Source: Arthrobacter jiangjiafuii (GTDB lineage Bacteria; Actinomycetota; Actinomycetes; Actinomycetales; Micrococcaceae). Taken from it: DNA of 64,000 nucleotides. A program made the position numbers and the translations under genes. The notes under the pieces were generated by a model. That model saw only the letters and a program-made list of their open reading frames with translations, was not told the origin of the DNA and ran no database searches. The stretch is from the NCBI RefSeq assembly GCF_018622995.1, contig NZ_CP076022.1, forward strand, positions 2,976,001-3,040,000. The letters are read 5' to 3'. Shown here piece by piece: positions 15,312-22,977 of this stretch; position 1 is the first letter of the stretch; every line of letters starts with the position of its first letter.

Positions 15312-17906
15312 TTAGCGCACCGCTTCCGCCAGTTCGCCGTCGGCCTGCGGCTGCTTCGGCGGCTCGGGAGCCTGCAGCTTGGCGCCTTCCACATCAACGT
15401 CCGGCAGGATGCGTTCCAGCCAGGCCGGGATCCACCAGGCGGACTTGCCCAGCAGGTGCATGGCCGCCGGAATGAAGGTCATCCGGATCACGAAGGCATC
15501 CAGCAGCACGCCGATTGCCAGGGCGAAGCCGATGGGCCGGACCATGGTCAGGTGCGAGAAGATGAACCCTGCGAACACCGAGACCATGATGATGGCTGCT
15601 GCGGTCACCACGCGGGAAGCATGGTCGAATCCGGTCCGCACCGCCGTCCGGGCATCCTCACCGTGCACGTACGCCTCGCGCATGCCGGAGACCAGGAACA
15701 TCTGGTAATCCATGGCCAGGCCAAACAGCACGCCGATCAGGATGATCGGCAGGAAGCTGAGCACGGCGGCCGGATTCTGGACGTCGAAGATGTTGCCCAG
15801 CCAGCCCCACTGGTAGACGGCCACCACGGCGCCGAAGCTCGCGGCCAGGGACAGCAGGAATCCGCCGGTCGCCAGCAGCGGCACGAGGATGGACCGGAAG
15901 ACCAGCAGCAGCAGGATCAGGGACAGCCCGACAACGATCAGCAGGTAGACGGGCATGGCCTCCATCAGCTTGTCGGAGACGTCAATGTTGATTCCGGTCT
16001 GGCCGGTAATGGCCACCTCGACGCCGGTGGACGCCTTGATCTCGTCGGCGTCGGCCCGGATGGTGTGGACCAGTTCCTCGGTGCTTTCAGCGGCAGGTCC
16101 TTCCTCGGGGATGACTTGGAAGACCACCAGGGTCCCGTCTTCACTGGTGGAAGCCGGTACCGCGGTGCGGACGTCCTCGATGGCGGTCAGGGAATCCACG
16201 ACGTCCAGCTGCAGGTCGGTGGATTCGGTTTCGGTCAGCCCCTCGGGCAGGTAGCCCACCACGATGACCGGCCCGTTGATGCCCTCGCCGAACTTTTCGC
16301 CCAGCGTGTCATAGGCCTGGAACGCGGTGGAGTCCACCGGTTCGGAACCGCCGTCGGGCAGCCCCACCCGCAGGTCCATGGCCGGAACGGCCATGGTGCC
16401 CAGAAGAAGGACGCTGAGTACCAGCATCACGACCGGGTGCCGGGTGACCAGGCGGCCCCAGCGCCGGGACTTCTCCTGGCCGGCTTTCGCTGCGGTTCCC
16501 GGTGCCGCGGCCGCCAGGGCGCGGGCATCGGCGTCGGCGGCCCGGGCCCAGGCGCGTTTGGAGAGAATCCGGTTGCCAATGAACCCCAGGAAGGCGGGGG
16601 TGAGGGTGAGGGCCACCAGGATGGCGACGGCCACGGTGCCGGCGGCTGCCAGGCCCATGACCGTCAGGAACGGCAGCCCGGGAACGGCCAGCGCGGCCAG
16701 GGCGATCACCACGGTCAGCCCGGCGAACAGCACGGCGTTGCCGCTGGTTCCGGTGGCGCGGCCGGCCGATTCCTCCAGGTCCATGCCCTGCAGCAGCTGC
16801 GTGCGGTGGCGGTTGATGATGAACAGTGAATAGTCGATGCCCACGGCCAGGCCGAGCATCAGCGCCAGCATGGGCGAGATCGAGGACATCTCCACGACCC
16901 CGGTCAGGGCCATGGTGATGCCGACGCCGGCACCCACGCCGACGATGGCCATCAGCAGCGGCAGTCCGGCGGCCACCAGGGTGCCGAGCATCAGCATCAG
17001 CACGACGGCGGCCATCGCCACGCCAATCACCTCGGAGGGACCAAAGAGCGAGGAGACATCTTCGACGATCTCCTTGCTGAAGCTGACGTTGACTCCGGCA
17101 TCGGCGGCTTCGTTGCCGACGTCCTGCACTTCCTGGCGCTGCTCCGGGGTCACCGCGTGCGAGGATTCGGAGAACTGCAGCCGGGTGAACGCGGCGCTGC
17201 CGTCTTCGGAGACAAAGCGCAGCCCCGAGGTGGCCTCGGCCAGGCGCTGTCCCTGCTCGAGCTGCTTCTCGCCGTCGGCCAGCTTGGCGACGCCGTCGTC
17301 GTAGGCCTGGCGCTGCTGGGCCAGCTGCTCTTCCGCGGCGTCGAGCTGGGCCAGCTGGGCCCGGATGGCGTTCGCGGACTCAGTCTGGCCCGTCGCTTCC
17401 AGCTGCTCGGCCTGGTATTCGGCCAGGGCCGACTGCTGCCGGCTGGCCTCAAGCTGGGCCGCTGCGCCGTCGAGCTGGGCCTTTGCGGCGTCCAGCTGCG
17501 CCCGGCTGGCCTCAATTTCAGCCTTGCCCTGCTCTGCCTGCCCGGCTGCGCCGTCGAGCTGCTGCTGGGATTGGAAGGGATCGGTGGCGGATTTCAGGAA
17601 GTCCAGGGCACCCAGATCCGCGACGGTCTGCGAAATGGCTTCACGCTCAGCTGCGGTGAACTCACCGCCGTCGGCACTTTCAAAAACGATGGTGCCGGAT
17701 CCACCGGAGGCATCGGGGTTCTTCTCCCGGAGGTCATCCAGCACCCGCTGGCTTTCCGAGCCGGGAATGGTGAAGTTGTTGGTGGTCGGCGCGCTGAATG
17801 CGGCGAAGGCACCGCCCACGGCGAGCAGGACCACCAGCCAGGAGCTGAGGAACCACCAGCGGTGGCGGAAGCTGAATTTGCCGAGCCGGTAAAGCAGGGA
17901 AGCCAT
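15312..17906 (-). CDS. MMPL family (RND superfamily) transporter
   Basis: An 864-residue membrane protein with the MMPL duplication: one helix, a large extracytoplasmic domain and a helix bundle, repeated. The GxxxDY-like signature appears as LGLAVGIDYSLFIINRHR near residue 350 and again as FGLAMDYQMFLVSGMREAY near residue 720, giving the proton-relay Asp-Tyr pairs. The first loop carries a long glutamine/alanine-rich coiled coil (about residues 110-225, many QLDAA/AQLEAS units). It is 35 bases downstream of a TetR gene on the same strand, the usual repressor-exporter arrangement. Likely cargo is a lipid or toxic compound; the cargo is not determinable. Confidence 0.9.
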   Translation of the reverse strand: MASLLYRLGKFSFRHRWWFLSSWLVVLLAVGGAFAAFSAPTTNNFTIPGSESQRVLDDLREKNPDASGGSGTIVFESADGGEFTAAEREAISQTVADLGALDFLKSATDPFQSQQQLDGAAGQAEQGKAEIEASRAQLDAAKAQLDGAAAQLEASRQQSALAEYQAEQLEATGQTESANAIRAQLAQLDAAEEQLAQQRQAYDDGVAKLADGEKQLEQGQRLAEATSGLRFVSEDGSAAFTRLQFSESSHAVTPEQRQEVQDVGNEAADAGVNVSFSKEIVEDVSSLFGPSEVIGVAMAAVVLMLMLGTLVAAGLPLLMAIVGVGAGVGITMALTGVVEMSSISPMLALMLGLAVGIDYSLFIINRHRTQLLQGMDLEESAGRATGTSGNAVLFAGLTVVIALAALAVPGLPFLTVMGLAAAGTVAVAILVALTLTPAFLGFIGNRILSKRAWARAADADARALAAAAPGTAAKAGQEKSRRWGRLVTRHPVVMLVLSVLLLGTMAVPAMDLRVGLPDGGSEPVDSTAFQAYDTLGEKFGEGINGPVIVVGYLPEGLTETESTDLQLDVVDSLTAIEDVRTAVPASTSEDGTLVVFQVIPEEGPAAESTEELVHTIRADADEIKASTGVEVAITGQTGINIDVSDKLMEAMPVYLLIVVGLSLILLLLVFRSILVPLLATGGFLLSLAASFGAVVAVYQWGWLGNIFDVQNPAAVLSFLPIILIGVLFGLAMDYQMFLVSGMREAYVHGEDARTAVRTGFDHASRVVTAAAIIMVSVFAGFIFSHLTMVRPIGFALAIGVLLDAFVIRMTFIPAAMHLLGKSAWWIPAWLERILPDVDVEGAKLQAPEPPKQPQADGELAEAVR

Positions 17907-17941
17907 GAGGATTTCTTTCTACGGGCAGAGGGGGAAGCAGG

Positions 17942-18559
17942 TCAGTTGTTGAAGCCGTTCCTGAGGTAGCCGATGACTTCGGCGAAAAGCTCCTCGAGCT
18001 GCTGGAGGGTTTCGGGGTTGATGGTGCCGCCGGTCCGGCGCAGCCATTCGGCCAGGGCGCTGCGGCCGCAGGAGAGCACCGACCCGACCAGGGAGGTGAC
18101 GTACAGGGAATCGGCGGGTTCTCCGGTGCGGGCCATGATGGACCCGACGATCTGCCGCTCCGCCCGGTCCCAGGCCTCCAGGTGGAAGCGCATCATTTCC
18201 GGCGTCGACTCTGCCAGTCCGTAGAGCTCGGCCATGACGGCCAGCCGGTCCGGGTCGGCGGGCTGGCTCAGGGCCTGCAGCATCGACTCCACAATCGGTT
18301 CGCCGGCCGGCCGGGATTCAAAGTGGCCCAGCACGCCGTCCAGGAACTCTTCCATGGCAACGGTCAGGGCCGCCTCGATGCTGGGAAAGTAGTTGAAGAA
18401 AGTCCGGCGCGAGACTTCGGCACGGGCGGCGACGTCGTCTGCGGTGAAGTTTCCCGGACCGTTGCTGCGCACGAGCTCAAGCGTGGCTCGGGCAATGCCC
18501 AGCCGGGTCGCTGATTTGTTGAGTTCCCGCCGCGAGGGCGGGGCCGGTTCTGGATTCAC
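17942..18559 (-). CDS. TetR family transcriptional regulator of the MMPL exporter
   Basis: With a GTG start at 18559 the protein has 205 residues, normal for TetR. The helix-turn-helix is at about residues 30-60 (FTADDVAARAEVSRRTFFNYFPS), followed by a TetR C-terminal ligand domain. I prefer this GTG because a promoter with -10 at 18567-18572 would start transcription at or next to it, making a leaderless mRNA. A longer frame runs upstream through the promoter. Two palindromes directly upstream are candidate operators. Expected to repress itself and the MMPL gene 35 bases downstream. Confidence 0.85.
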   Translation of the reverse strand: MNPEPAPPSRRELNKSATRLGIARATLELVRSNGPGNFTADDVAARAEVSRRTFFNYFPSIEAALTVAMEEFLDGVLGHFESRPAGEPIVESMLQALSQPADPDRLAVMAELYGLAESTPEMMRFHLEAWDRAERQIVGSIMARTGEPADSLYVTSLVGSVLSCGRSALAEWLRRTGGTINPETLQQLEELFAEVIGYLRNGFNN

Positions 18560-18566
18560 GCCCCCT

Positions 18567-18603
18567 ACACTAAGTGCAAACTTGCACGGAAGGCAATATT
18601 GCC
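18567..18603 (-). promoter_or_regulatory. tetR/MMPL promoter with two palindromic operators
   Basis: Minus-strand TTGCCT (18591-18596), 18-nt spacing, TAGTGT (18567-18572), then seven bases to the GTG start. Two perfect palindromes overlap this promoter: GTGCAA, AC, TTGCAC (18574-18587) within the spacer, and GGCAATATTGCC (18592-18603) over the -35. Their placement would block RNA polymerase and fits autorepression by the adjacent TetR protein. Confidence 0.7.
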
Positions 18604-18647
18604 CGGAATGCAGTGTTGAGCTTGTGCCGCGCGTGCCGGCTCGGTCC

Positions 18648-18793
18648 ACTGTCGAGATCACGCCCCTTGCACCGGCCCACTGTCGGGATCACGCCGCTTC
18701 CGGGCCGCGATATGGGCATCAGCCCGACACTGGGCGGCAGGTTTCGGCACGATCCCGACACTCGGCGGGGCTGACGGACACGATCCCGACATT
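18648..18793. repeat. Intergenic element with five spaced 17-nt motifs, two forward and three inverted
   Basis: Copies of A(G/C)TGTCGGGATNACGCC lie forward at 18648 and 18679 and inverted at 18715, 18746 and 18777. Start-to-start distances are 31, 36, 31 and 31 nt. The first four units span 115 nt, exactly like the elements at 41847 and 53652. The spacers between motifs are 14 nt except for the 19-nt centre. It sits in the 609-base gap between the tetR promoter and the YtxH-like gene; I see no coding potential here. Confidence 0.85.
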
Positions 18794-18835
18794 CACTAGG
18801 CGGAGAGGAGTTGGAAGGTACCGGTGGGGATCCCT

Positions 18836-18956
18836 AGTGCACATCGCGGGCCTTCGCGGATTCTTTAGTGCAGATCGCGGGCCCAAAAGGCCCCTTCACG
18901 AGCTTGAAAGCCCCTGATCTGCACGGTGGATTCCACAGGTGCCACTCATCTGCACT
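18836..18956. repeat. Intergenic element with four spaced AGTGCAGAT motifs
   Basis: Forward AGTGCACATCGCGGGCC (18836) and AGTGCAGATCGCGGGCC (18867), then inverted relatives at 18909 and 18940. Start-to-start distances are 31, 42 and 31 nt, total 121 nt. The architecture is the same as the neighbouring 115-nt element but the motif differs after the shared AGTG head. Confidence 0.8.
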
Positions 18957-18998
18957 AAGGATTGAGGCGGCAAGGGTTCCGGCTACCGCGGAGACCTC

Positions 18999-19022
18999 GG
19001 ACGGGGACGGAGACGGAGACGG
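18999..19022. repeat. Hexanucleotide simple repeat
   Basis: Four head-to-tail RGACGG hexamers (two GGACGG then two AGACGG) in the noncoding stretch 18957-19096. The rest of that stretch is GC-rich and shows no gene. Confidence 0.7.
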
Positions 19023-19096
19023 GAGGGCCCGGTCGAGGCGGCGTCGGAATCCGGCCGGAATCCAGACTGGCTCCGGACGGGAAAAGTCCAGGAACG

Positions 19097-19130
19097 CCGG
19101 AAGGGGCGTTCGACGGAACGCCCCTTCCGG
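19097..19130 (-). terminator. Strong hairpin downstream of the YtxH-like gene
   Basis: CCGGAAGGGGCGTTC and GAACGCCCCTTCCGG form a perfect 15-bp stem with a GACG loop, 38 bases after the stop at 19169. On the minus strand it is followed by CGTTCCTGGACTTTTCC, a weak U-tract. A likely terminator. Confidence 0.75.
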
Positions 19131-19168
19131 GAATACTGTGCTGTAGCCGGTGCGGCTACGTGTGGCTG

Positions 19169-19576
19169 TTACTTATTGGATTCGGGCTGGGCCTCGGCCG
19201 GGGACTGAATGTGCTGGCCGCCGGTAGTGAAGGAACCATTGCTCGTGGAGGTGGAAGCGCCGCTGCTGGAACCGCCGGTGGACGCCGCCGATGACCCGGG
19301 CATTCCCGTGGACCCGCCGGTGGTGGACCCGCCGGACCCCGAGGCGGGCTTGCCCGAATCGGAGGAGTGCGACACCTTGTCCTTGGCAGTGGAGGCAACC
19401 TCGGACACCTTCTCCTGCAGGCCCGGAGCCTTTTCCTTGGCCCACTCGGTGCCGTGGGAAACCGTCTCCTGGACCTTGGGGTCCTTCCACAGTTCCATCA
19501 GCTTTTCCCGGCCACCCTTGGATCCAACCAAGTAGCCAACGCCCATGCCGGCGAGAAATACGAACTTCTTAACCAT
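19169..19576 (-). CDS. Small YtxH-like membrane-anchored protein with Ser/Gly-rich tail
   Basis: 135 residues from the ATG at 19576 (GAGGAAAGCC upstream; the longer frame starts in a poor context). One N-terminal hydrophobic segment (VFLAGMGVGYLVGSKGG, residues 5-20) resembles YtxH proteins. A charged amphipathic helix follows (LWKDPKVQETVSHGTEWAKEKAPG, then SEVASTAKDKV). The last 60 residues are low-complexity Ser/Gly/Thr and probably disordered. Family function is unclear; stress-associated envelope proteins are the closest description. It is separated from its neighbours by over 150 bases on each side. Confidence 0.7.
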   Translation of the reverse strand: MVKKFVFLAGMGVGYLVGSKGGREKLMELWKDPKVQETVSHGTEWAKEKAPGLQEKVSEVASTAKDKVSHSSDSGKPASGSGGSTTGGSTGMPGSSAASTGGSSSGASTSTSNGSFTTGGQHIQSPAEAQPESNK

Positions 19577-19737
19577 GGCTTTCCTCATTCCTGCCCCCCG
19601 GTGAGGGGGCATAGCGAATACCGTTCGATACCGTTGAGATGCACACTACCGCCGGAAGCGGAAGAATAAACAGCAACCTTACTATGTCTGCGGGGGTGTT
19701 GTGATTCACTCCCGCTTTTTGGCCCTGGCGAGGTACG

Positions 19738-20157
19738 TCAGACCTCCAGCAGCCGCGAACGGATCAGGAAACGCTTGCCCTCAGGAGCTTCAACGGAGAA
19801 GCCGCTGCCCCTGCCGTCCACGACATCCACGGTGAGATGGGTGTGCTTCCAGTACTCGAATTGCTCGCGGGACATCCAGAAGTCCAGGGACTCCCCCGCT
19901 GTCAGTTCGAAGGTCCCCAGCAGTACGTCCGCTTCCGAGGTGATGAAATCCCCCGCCGGATAGCACATGGGCGAGGAGCCGTCGCAGCAGCCGCCGGACT
20001 GATGGAACATCAACGGGCCGTGGGTCTCACGCAGGCGCAGCAGCAGCTCCTGCGCCTGCGGCGTCAGCGCCACCCGGGAAAAGGCTTCCCCGGGCTGCGT
20101 GACGCCGGCATCCAGCAGGGACTCCCGGGCAGCACCCGGTTCCGATGGGGAATCCAT
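19738..20157 (-). CDS. DUF779 family protein
   Basis: A 139-residue protein of the DUF779 family. The core motif is FHQSGGCCDGSSPMCYPAGDF (residues about 50-70), where the Cys-Cys and third Cys could bind a metal or react with an aldehyde. The DVVDGRGSGFSVEAPEGKRFLIRSRL end is also typical. DUF779 genes regularly follow aldehyde and alcohol dehydrogenases, as here. The ATG at 20157 overlaps the adhP TGA by one base. A role as partner or quality factor in aldehyde oxidation is plausible but not established. Confidence 0.85.
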   Translation of the reverse strand: MDSPSEPGAARESLLDAGVTQPGEAFSRVALTPQAQELLLRLRETHGPLMFHQSGGCCDGSSPMCYPAGDFITSEADVLLGTFELTAGESLDFWMSREQFEYWKHTHLTVDVVDGRGSGFSVEAPEGKRFLIRSRLLEV

Positions 20158-21176
20158 CAGTACCCGATAACCACACGGCCGTCGATACGGCCCTGCTTGA
20201 GTTCGTCCAATACGTCGTTGATCTCTTCCAGGCTGCGGGTCGTGACGTTCGGATGGATCAAACCGCGGTCATAGAAGTCGATCGCTTCGGCCATATCCTG
20301 CCGGGTGCCGACGATCGACCCCCGGATGGTCAGCCCCTTGAGCACAATGTCGAAGATCGGCGCCGGGAAATTGCCCGGCGGCAGGCCGTTGAAGACGATG
20401 GTCCCGCCGCGTCGGACCATGCCGATGGCCTGCCCGAAAGCGTCGGGGTGCACTGCCGTGACGAGCACGGCGTGGGAGCCGCCGATCTTGGCCTGGATGG
20501 CCTCTACCGGATCCTCGTTGCGGGCGTTGACCAGAACCTCGGCGCCGTATTTCCTGGCCAGTTCCAGTTTTTCGTCCGCAATGTCCACTGCTGCGACCCG
20601 CAGGCCCATCGCCTTGGCGTACTGAACGGCAATGTGCCCCAGCCCGCCGATCCCGGAGATCACCACCCATTGGCCCGGCCGGGCCTCGCTCATCTTCAGG
20701 CCCTTGTAGACGGTGACGCCGGCGCAGAGGATCGGTGCAATGTCGGCCGGGTCGGCTCCCTCGGGGATGCGCGCGGCGAAGCGCGCATCCACCAGCATGT
20801 ACTGGCCGAAGGAGCCGTCCACGGAGTAACCGCCGTTCTGCTGCTGTTCGCACAGGGTTTCCCAGCCGGTGCGGCAGTACTCGCAGACCCCGCAGGCGGA
20901 GGCCAGCCAGGCATTGCCCACCATGTCCCCCACCTGCAGGTCGGTCACGCCGTCGCCCACTGCCACTATCTCGCCGACCCCCTCGTGCCCTGGGATGAAC
21001 GGCGGAGAGGGCTGCACCGGCCAGTCCCCCTCGGCCGCATGCAGGTCTGTGTGGCAGACCCCGGTGGCCACGAGCTTGACCAGCACCTCTCCCGGCCCGG
21101 GCTTCGGTATTTCCACCTCTTCCACACTGAGTTTTTCACCGAGCTTGTTGACTACTGCTGCCTGCATGCTTGTCAT
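20157..21176 (-). CDS. adhP: Zinc-dependent alcohol dehydrogenase, AdhP type
   Basis: A 339-residue medium-chain dehydrogenase that interconverts primary alcohols and aldehydes with NAD. Catalytic zinc ligands are in GVCHTDLHAAEGDW (Cys near 40) and GHEGVGEIV (His near 65) with a later Cys in ILCAGVTVYKGL. The structural zinc site is the four-cysteine CGVCEYCRTGWETLC near residue 95. The Rossmann motif is GIGGLGHIAVQYAKAMG near residue 175. It lies 96 bases after the aldehyde dehydrogenase stop, so the set can oxidise ethanol to acetate in two steps. Confidence 0.92.
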   Translation of the reverse strand: MTSMQAAVVNKLGEKLSVEEVEIPKPGPGEVLVKLVATGVCHTDLHAAEGDWPVQPSPPFIPGHEGVGEIVAVGDGVTDLQVGDMVGNAWLASACGVCEYCRTGWETLCEQQQNGGYSVDGSFGQYMLVDARFAARIPEGADPADIAPILCAGVTVYKGLKMSEARPGQWVVISGIGGLGHIAVQYAKAMGLRVAAVDIADEKLELARKYGAEVLVNARNEDPVEAIQAKIGGSHAVLVTAVHPDAFGQAIGMVRRGGTIVFNGLPPGNFPAPIFDIVLKGLTIRGSIVGTRQDMAEAIDFYDRGLIHPNVTTRSLEEINDVLDELKQGRIDGRVVIGY

Positions 21177-21272
21177 GGTGTTCTCGTTTCTGTGCGTGGG
21201 GGGTGGGGCGGGACTAGGCGGAACAGGTGCGTGGGCTCAGAAGTGGGATCACAAGCGGGCCCACCACGCGGT

Positions 21273-22796
21273 TTAGAAGAAGCCCTGCTTGTTCTCGGCG
21301 TAGCTGACCAGCAGGTTCTTGGTCTGCTGGTAGTGGTCCAGCATCATGGCGTGGTTTTCGCGTCCGATGCCGGAGGACTTGTAGCCGCCAAAGGCGGAGT
21401 GCGCCGGATAGGCGTGGTAGTTGTTCACCCAGACCCGGCCGGCCTGGATGTCCCGGCCGGCCCGGTAGGCGATGTTGCCGTTCCGGGACCAGACGCCGGC
21501 GCCGAGGCCGTAAAGGGTGTCGTTGGCCAGGGTCATGGCTTCGCCGTAGTCGGAGAACCGGGCCACGGAAACCACCGGACCGAAGATCTCCTCCTGGAAG
21601 ATGCGCATGTTGTTTGTGCCTTCAAAGACCGTGGGCTTCACGTAGAAGCCGCCGGCGAGATCGCCGTCGAGCATCAGCCGCTCGCCGCCGGTGAGGACCT
21701 TGGCGCCTTCCTGGTTCGCGATGTCCATGTAGGAGAGGATCTTCTCCAGCTGGTCGTTGGAGGCCTGCGCGCCCACCATGGTGTTGGTATCCAGGGGGTT
21801 GCCCTGGATGATCTGCGCGGTGCGGGCCAGCGCATCGGACATGAAGCTGTCGTAGAAGGAGTCCTGGACCAGCGCGCGCGAGGGGCAGGTGCAGACTTCG
21901 CCCTGGTTCAGCGCGAACATGTTGAAGCCTTCCAGCGCCTTGTCGTAGAACGCGTCGTTTTCCTGCGCGACGTCGGCGAAGAAGATGTTCGGGCTCTTTC
22001 CGCCCAGTTCCAGGCTGACCGGGATCAGGTTCTGCGAGGCGTACTGCATGATCAGGCGCCCGGTGGTGGTTTCCCCGGTGAAGGCGATCTTGCGGATGCG
22101 CGGCGAGGATGCCAGCGGCTTGCCGGCCTCCACACCGAAGCCGTTGACCACGTTCAGCACGCCCGCGGGCAGCAGGTCGCTGATCAGTTCCATCAGCACC
22201 ATGATCGAGGCCGGCGTCTGTTCGGCCGGCTTGAGGACGACGGCGTTGCCTGCGGCGAGCGCCGGCGCCAGCTTCCAGACGGCCATCAGGATGGGGAAGT
22301 TCCACGGAATGATCTGGCCCACGACGCCGAGCGGCTCATGGAAGTGATAGGCCGTGGTGTTGTCATCGAGCTGGGACAGTGTGCCTTCCTGCGCCCGGAT
22401 GGCCCCGGCGAAGTAGCGGAAGTGGTCAACGGCCAGCGGCAGGTCCGCGGCAAGGACCTCGCGGATGGGCTTGCCGTTGTCCCAGACCTCGGCCACCGCA
22501 AGCAGTTCGAGGTTCTCTTCGATCCGGTCGGCAATCCGATTCAGGATCAGCGCCCGCTCCGCGACGGAACTCTTGCCCCAGGAGGGCGCGGCCTTGTGGG
22601 CTGCATCCAGGGCCAGGTCGATGTCCTCGGAGGTGCCGCGGGCAACTTCGCAGAAAACCTGTCCGGTGACCGGGGAAACGTTCTCGAAGTAGCCGCCCTT
22701 GACCGGAGGCACCCACTCTCCGCCGATCCAGTTCTCGTACCGCGGCTTGAAGGAATATTTGGAACCCTCGGTGCCGGGCTGTGCGTAAACGGTCAT
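21273..22796 (-). CDS. NAD-dependent aldehyde dehydrogenase (acetaldehyde type)
   Basis: A 507-residue cytoplasmic aldehyde dehydrogenase. I start it at the ATG at 22796, which has AAGGAG six bases upstream and begins [20 protein letters not shown] as in ExaC/AldA-type enzymes; a 13-residue upstream extension has no comparable site. The glutamate is in [13 protein letters not shown] (about 265) and the nucleophile Cys in [14 protein letters not shown] (about 303). The C-terminal [16 protein letters not shown] is diagnostic of the acetaldehyde/chloroacetaldehyde group. It heads the operon with adhP and the DUF779 gene. Confidence 0.9.
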   Translation of the reverse strand: MTVYAQPGTEGSKYSFKPRYENWIGGEWVPPVKGGYFENVSPVTGQVFCEVARGTSEDIDLALDAAHKAAPSWGKSSVAERALILNRIADRIEENLELLAVAEVWDNGKPIREVLAADLPLAVDHFRYFAGAIRAQEGTLSQLDDNTTAYHFHEPLGVVGQIIPWNFPILMAVWKLAPALAAGNAVVLKPAEQTPASIMVLMELISDLLPAGVLNVVNGFGVEAGKPLASSPRIRKIAFTGETTTGRLIMQYASQNLIPVSLELGGKSPNIFFADVAQENDAFYDKALEGFNMFALNQGEVCTCPSRALVQDSFYDSFMSDALARTAQIIQGNPLDTNTMVGAQASNDQLEKILSYMDIANQEGAKVLTGGERLMLDGDLAGGFYVKPTVFEGTNNMRIFQEEIFGPVVSVARFSDYGEAMTLANDTLYGLGAGVWSRNGNIAYRAGRDIQAGRVWVNNYHAYPAHSAFGGYKSSGIGRENHAMMLDHYQQTKNLLVSYAENKQGFF

Positions 22797-22851
22797 GTTG
22801 CGCTCCTTGAAGATGACGACGTCGGTGTCTGACACTCACAAGCTACGGAAG

Positions 22852-22876
22852 GCAACGTTGCACCAAGGTTGCATCC
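22852..22876 (-). promoter_or_regulatory. Possible activator site upstream of the aldehyde dehydrogenase operon
   Basis: The palindrome GCAACGTTGC (22852-22861) overlaps two direct GTTGCAYC copies at 22857 and 22868, spaced 11 nt, one helical turn. They lie 55-80 bases upstream of the aldehyde dehydrogenase ATG. The GAF-domain regulator encoded at 24630-25979 is a natural candidate to bind here; that is inference. Confidence 0.4.
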
Positions 22877-22977
22877 GGGAAACGGGCTGGTGAGGCCGCG
22901 CAGGGGCGCACGTGCCAAAGAGCCGGTGCCAGGATTATGGTTGCCTCAGAGAATCACTTTTGCTTGGAGGAACCCCC

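Noticed and set aside
15456-16829. Plus-strand open frame of 457 codons
   Set aside because: Antisense to the MMPL transporter, whose helices and GIDY/AMDY motifs are intact; composition is that of a shadow frame.
18562-18661. Longer N-terminus for the TetR regulator
   Set aside because: The extension would translate the promoter and both palindromes, and TetR proteins of this group begin close to the helix-turn-helix.
20145-22832. Very long plus-strand open frame of 895 codons
   Set aside because: It lies antisense to adhP and the aldehyde dehydrogenase, both of which have complete catalytic motifs; the frame is a GC-rich shadow with His/Asp/Gly-biased composition and no family features.
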